From Sedimentisphaerales bacterium (GTDB lineage: Bacteria; Planctomycetota; Phycisphaerae; Sedimentisphaerales; SM23-30), in the NCBI GenBank assembly GCA_016932145.1, contig JAFGDI010000316.1, forward strand, positions 1 to 6,672: DNA of 6,672 nucleotides, in the 5' to 3' direction. The translations under genes were made by a program, and so were the position numbers. Under the pieces are notes generated by a model, which saw only the letters and a list, made by a program, of their open reading frames with translations, was not told the DNA's origin and made no database searches. Below, in pieces: positions 6,365 through 6,672 of the stretch (position 1 is the stretch's first letter; the number at the start of each line of letters is the position of its first letter).

Positions 6365-6396
6365 GCAATACACTTCGGAACGCCAGAGCGTATTGC
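6365..6396. repeat. Hairpin with GCAATAC arms and GGAACGCC core
   Basis: GCAATAC (6365-6371) pairs perfectly with GTATTGC (6390-6396). Past an A-C mismatch, CTTCGG (6373-6378) and CCAGAG (6383-6388) pair at five of six positions (one of them T-G) around AACG. The inner GGAACGCC also occurs at the foot of the hairpin at 6486-6503. AATTTTC follows on the plus strand, but no gene lies upstream that it could end. Confidence 0.55.
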
Positions 6397-6485
6397 AATT
6401 TTCTGCGAATGCTTAAAAGTTATAGGACCTGTACTCTCATTATAAGTTACTGCCACCCCTTACACGGTTTGTCTTCTCTGGGAAC

Positions 6486-6503
6486 GCCGAGCCCCAGCTC
6501 GGC
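6486..6503. repeat. GCCGAGC hairpin related to the nested element
   Basis: GCCGAGC (6486-6492) and GCTCGGC (6497-6503) form a perfect 7-bp stem with loop CCCA. The sequence CCGAG-CCCCAG-CTCGG parallels CCGAA-GCCAG-TTCGG in the nested elements at 6196 and 6607: same stem plan, A-T replaced by G-C, and CCAG kept. It is preceded by GGAAC. Confidence 0.55.
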
Positions 6504-6585
6504 CATGAACTGGCAAAACTAACAAATTGCTCGATATCAGGATAGAGGATTATATCTGCTATTACAATATTGAGCTCAAACTGTG

Positions 6586-6600
6586 GGGCGTGTTGCCCAA
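6586..6600 (-). repeat. TTGGGCAACA hairpin motif, minus orientation
   Basis: GGGC (6586-6589) and GCCC (6595-6598) form a short stem around GTGTT. On the minus strand it reads TTGGGCAACACGCCC, one base different from 6315-6329. It directly adjoins nested element copy 2. Confidence 0.5.
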
Positions 6601-6606
6601 TAGTAG

Positions 6607-6651
6607 GTCAGGCATTCCCGAAGCCAGTTCGGGACTTACAGCTTGCCTGAC
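6607..6651 (+). repeat. Nested palindromic element, copy 2
   Basis: The outer 7-bp stem GTCAGGC (6607-6613) / GCCTGAC (6645-6651) encloses the same inner stem TCCCGAA (6616-6622) / TTCGGGA (6628-6634) and the tract CTTACAGC as copy 1. Compared with copy 1, the outer stem differs at two positions, each matched by the partner base. AATA (6599-6602) and TATT (6652-6655) may extend the stem past a bulge. Copy 1 has one extra C after the shared core. Confidence 0.75.
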
Positions 6652-6672
6652 TATTTGTTGCAGTTGAAGTAA

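Larger units (their letters stand above)
5851..6672. other. Intergenic region rich in small palindromes
   Basis: No reading frame here has a ribosome site or a recognisable protein. The 6091-6333 minus frame crosses several palindromes and is rejected. The first 150 bp are the leader of the minus-strand diguanylate cyclase gene; no promoter or ribosome site stands out. A 6-bp stem occurs at 6059-6077 (TCGTAT/ATACGA). From 6121 to the end there are at least six hairpins, listed separately. Two of these are copies of one element and two form an inverted pair. Confidence 0.6.

Noticed and set aside
6196..6651. CRISPR-like repeats
   Set aside because: There are only two copies, 411 bp apart, with nested palindromes and no regular spacers or cas genes.

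Overview
The window looks like chromosomal DNA from a planctomycete-type bacterium, most likely of the Phycisphaerae/Sedimentisphaerales kind. This is inferred from the style of the large secreted protein: an FxxN/GGAI parallel beta-helix, a DMGAYE-type module, a CARDB-like domain and a dockerin-like pair of calcium loops with a WL/YWG ending. No rRNA, tRNA or housekeeping marker is present to fix the taxonomy.

Layout. (1) 90-449, minus: a small, cysteine-rich secreted protein of unknown function, with a good ribosome-binding site and a stem-loop terminator. (2) 450-1512: about 1.06 kb without a convincing gene. It holds two GC-rich CCCGGCA hairpins and a terminator-shaped hairpin that points to the minus strand with no minus-strand gene feeding it. 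(3) 1513-4167, plus: an 884-residue multidomain exported protein. (4) 4168-4704: the gap between two convergent genes. It holds the terminator of the large gene, a 129-bp palindromic element made of two REP-like units facing each other, and a second copy of that element that has lost exactly 50 bp. (5) 4705-5850, minus: a membrane diguanylate cyclase with six predicted membrane segments, an intact GGEEF site and an intact inhibitory RxxD site. (6) 5851-6672: no gene. It holds several small palindromic elements, including two copies of a 31-nt identical core enclosed by outer stems that differ by compensatory changes.

The three genes do not form an operon. The first is divergent from the second, and the second is convergent with the third. 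No functional link between the surface protein and the cyclic-di-GMP enzyme can be shown from this window. The most notable content is the intergenic palindromic repeats: at least two families show paired base changes that keep a stem intact. This is the signature of REP/BIME-like elements or of structured RNA. No transposase (RAYT-like or other) is encoded here, so any mobilising enzyme would have to lie elsewhere in the genome.
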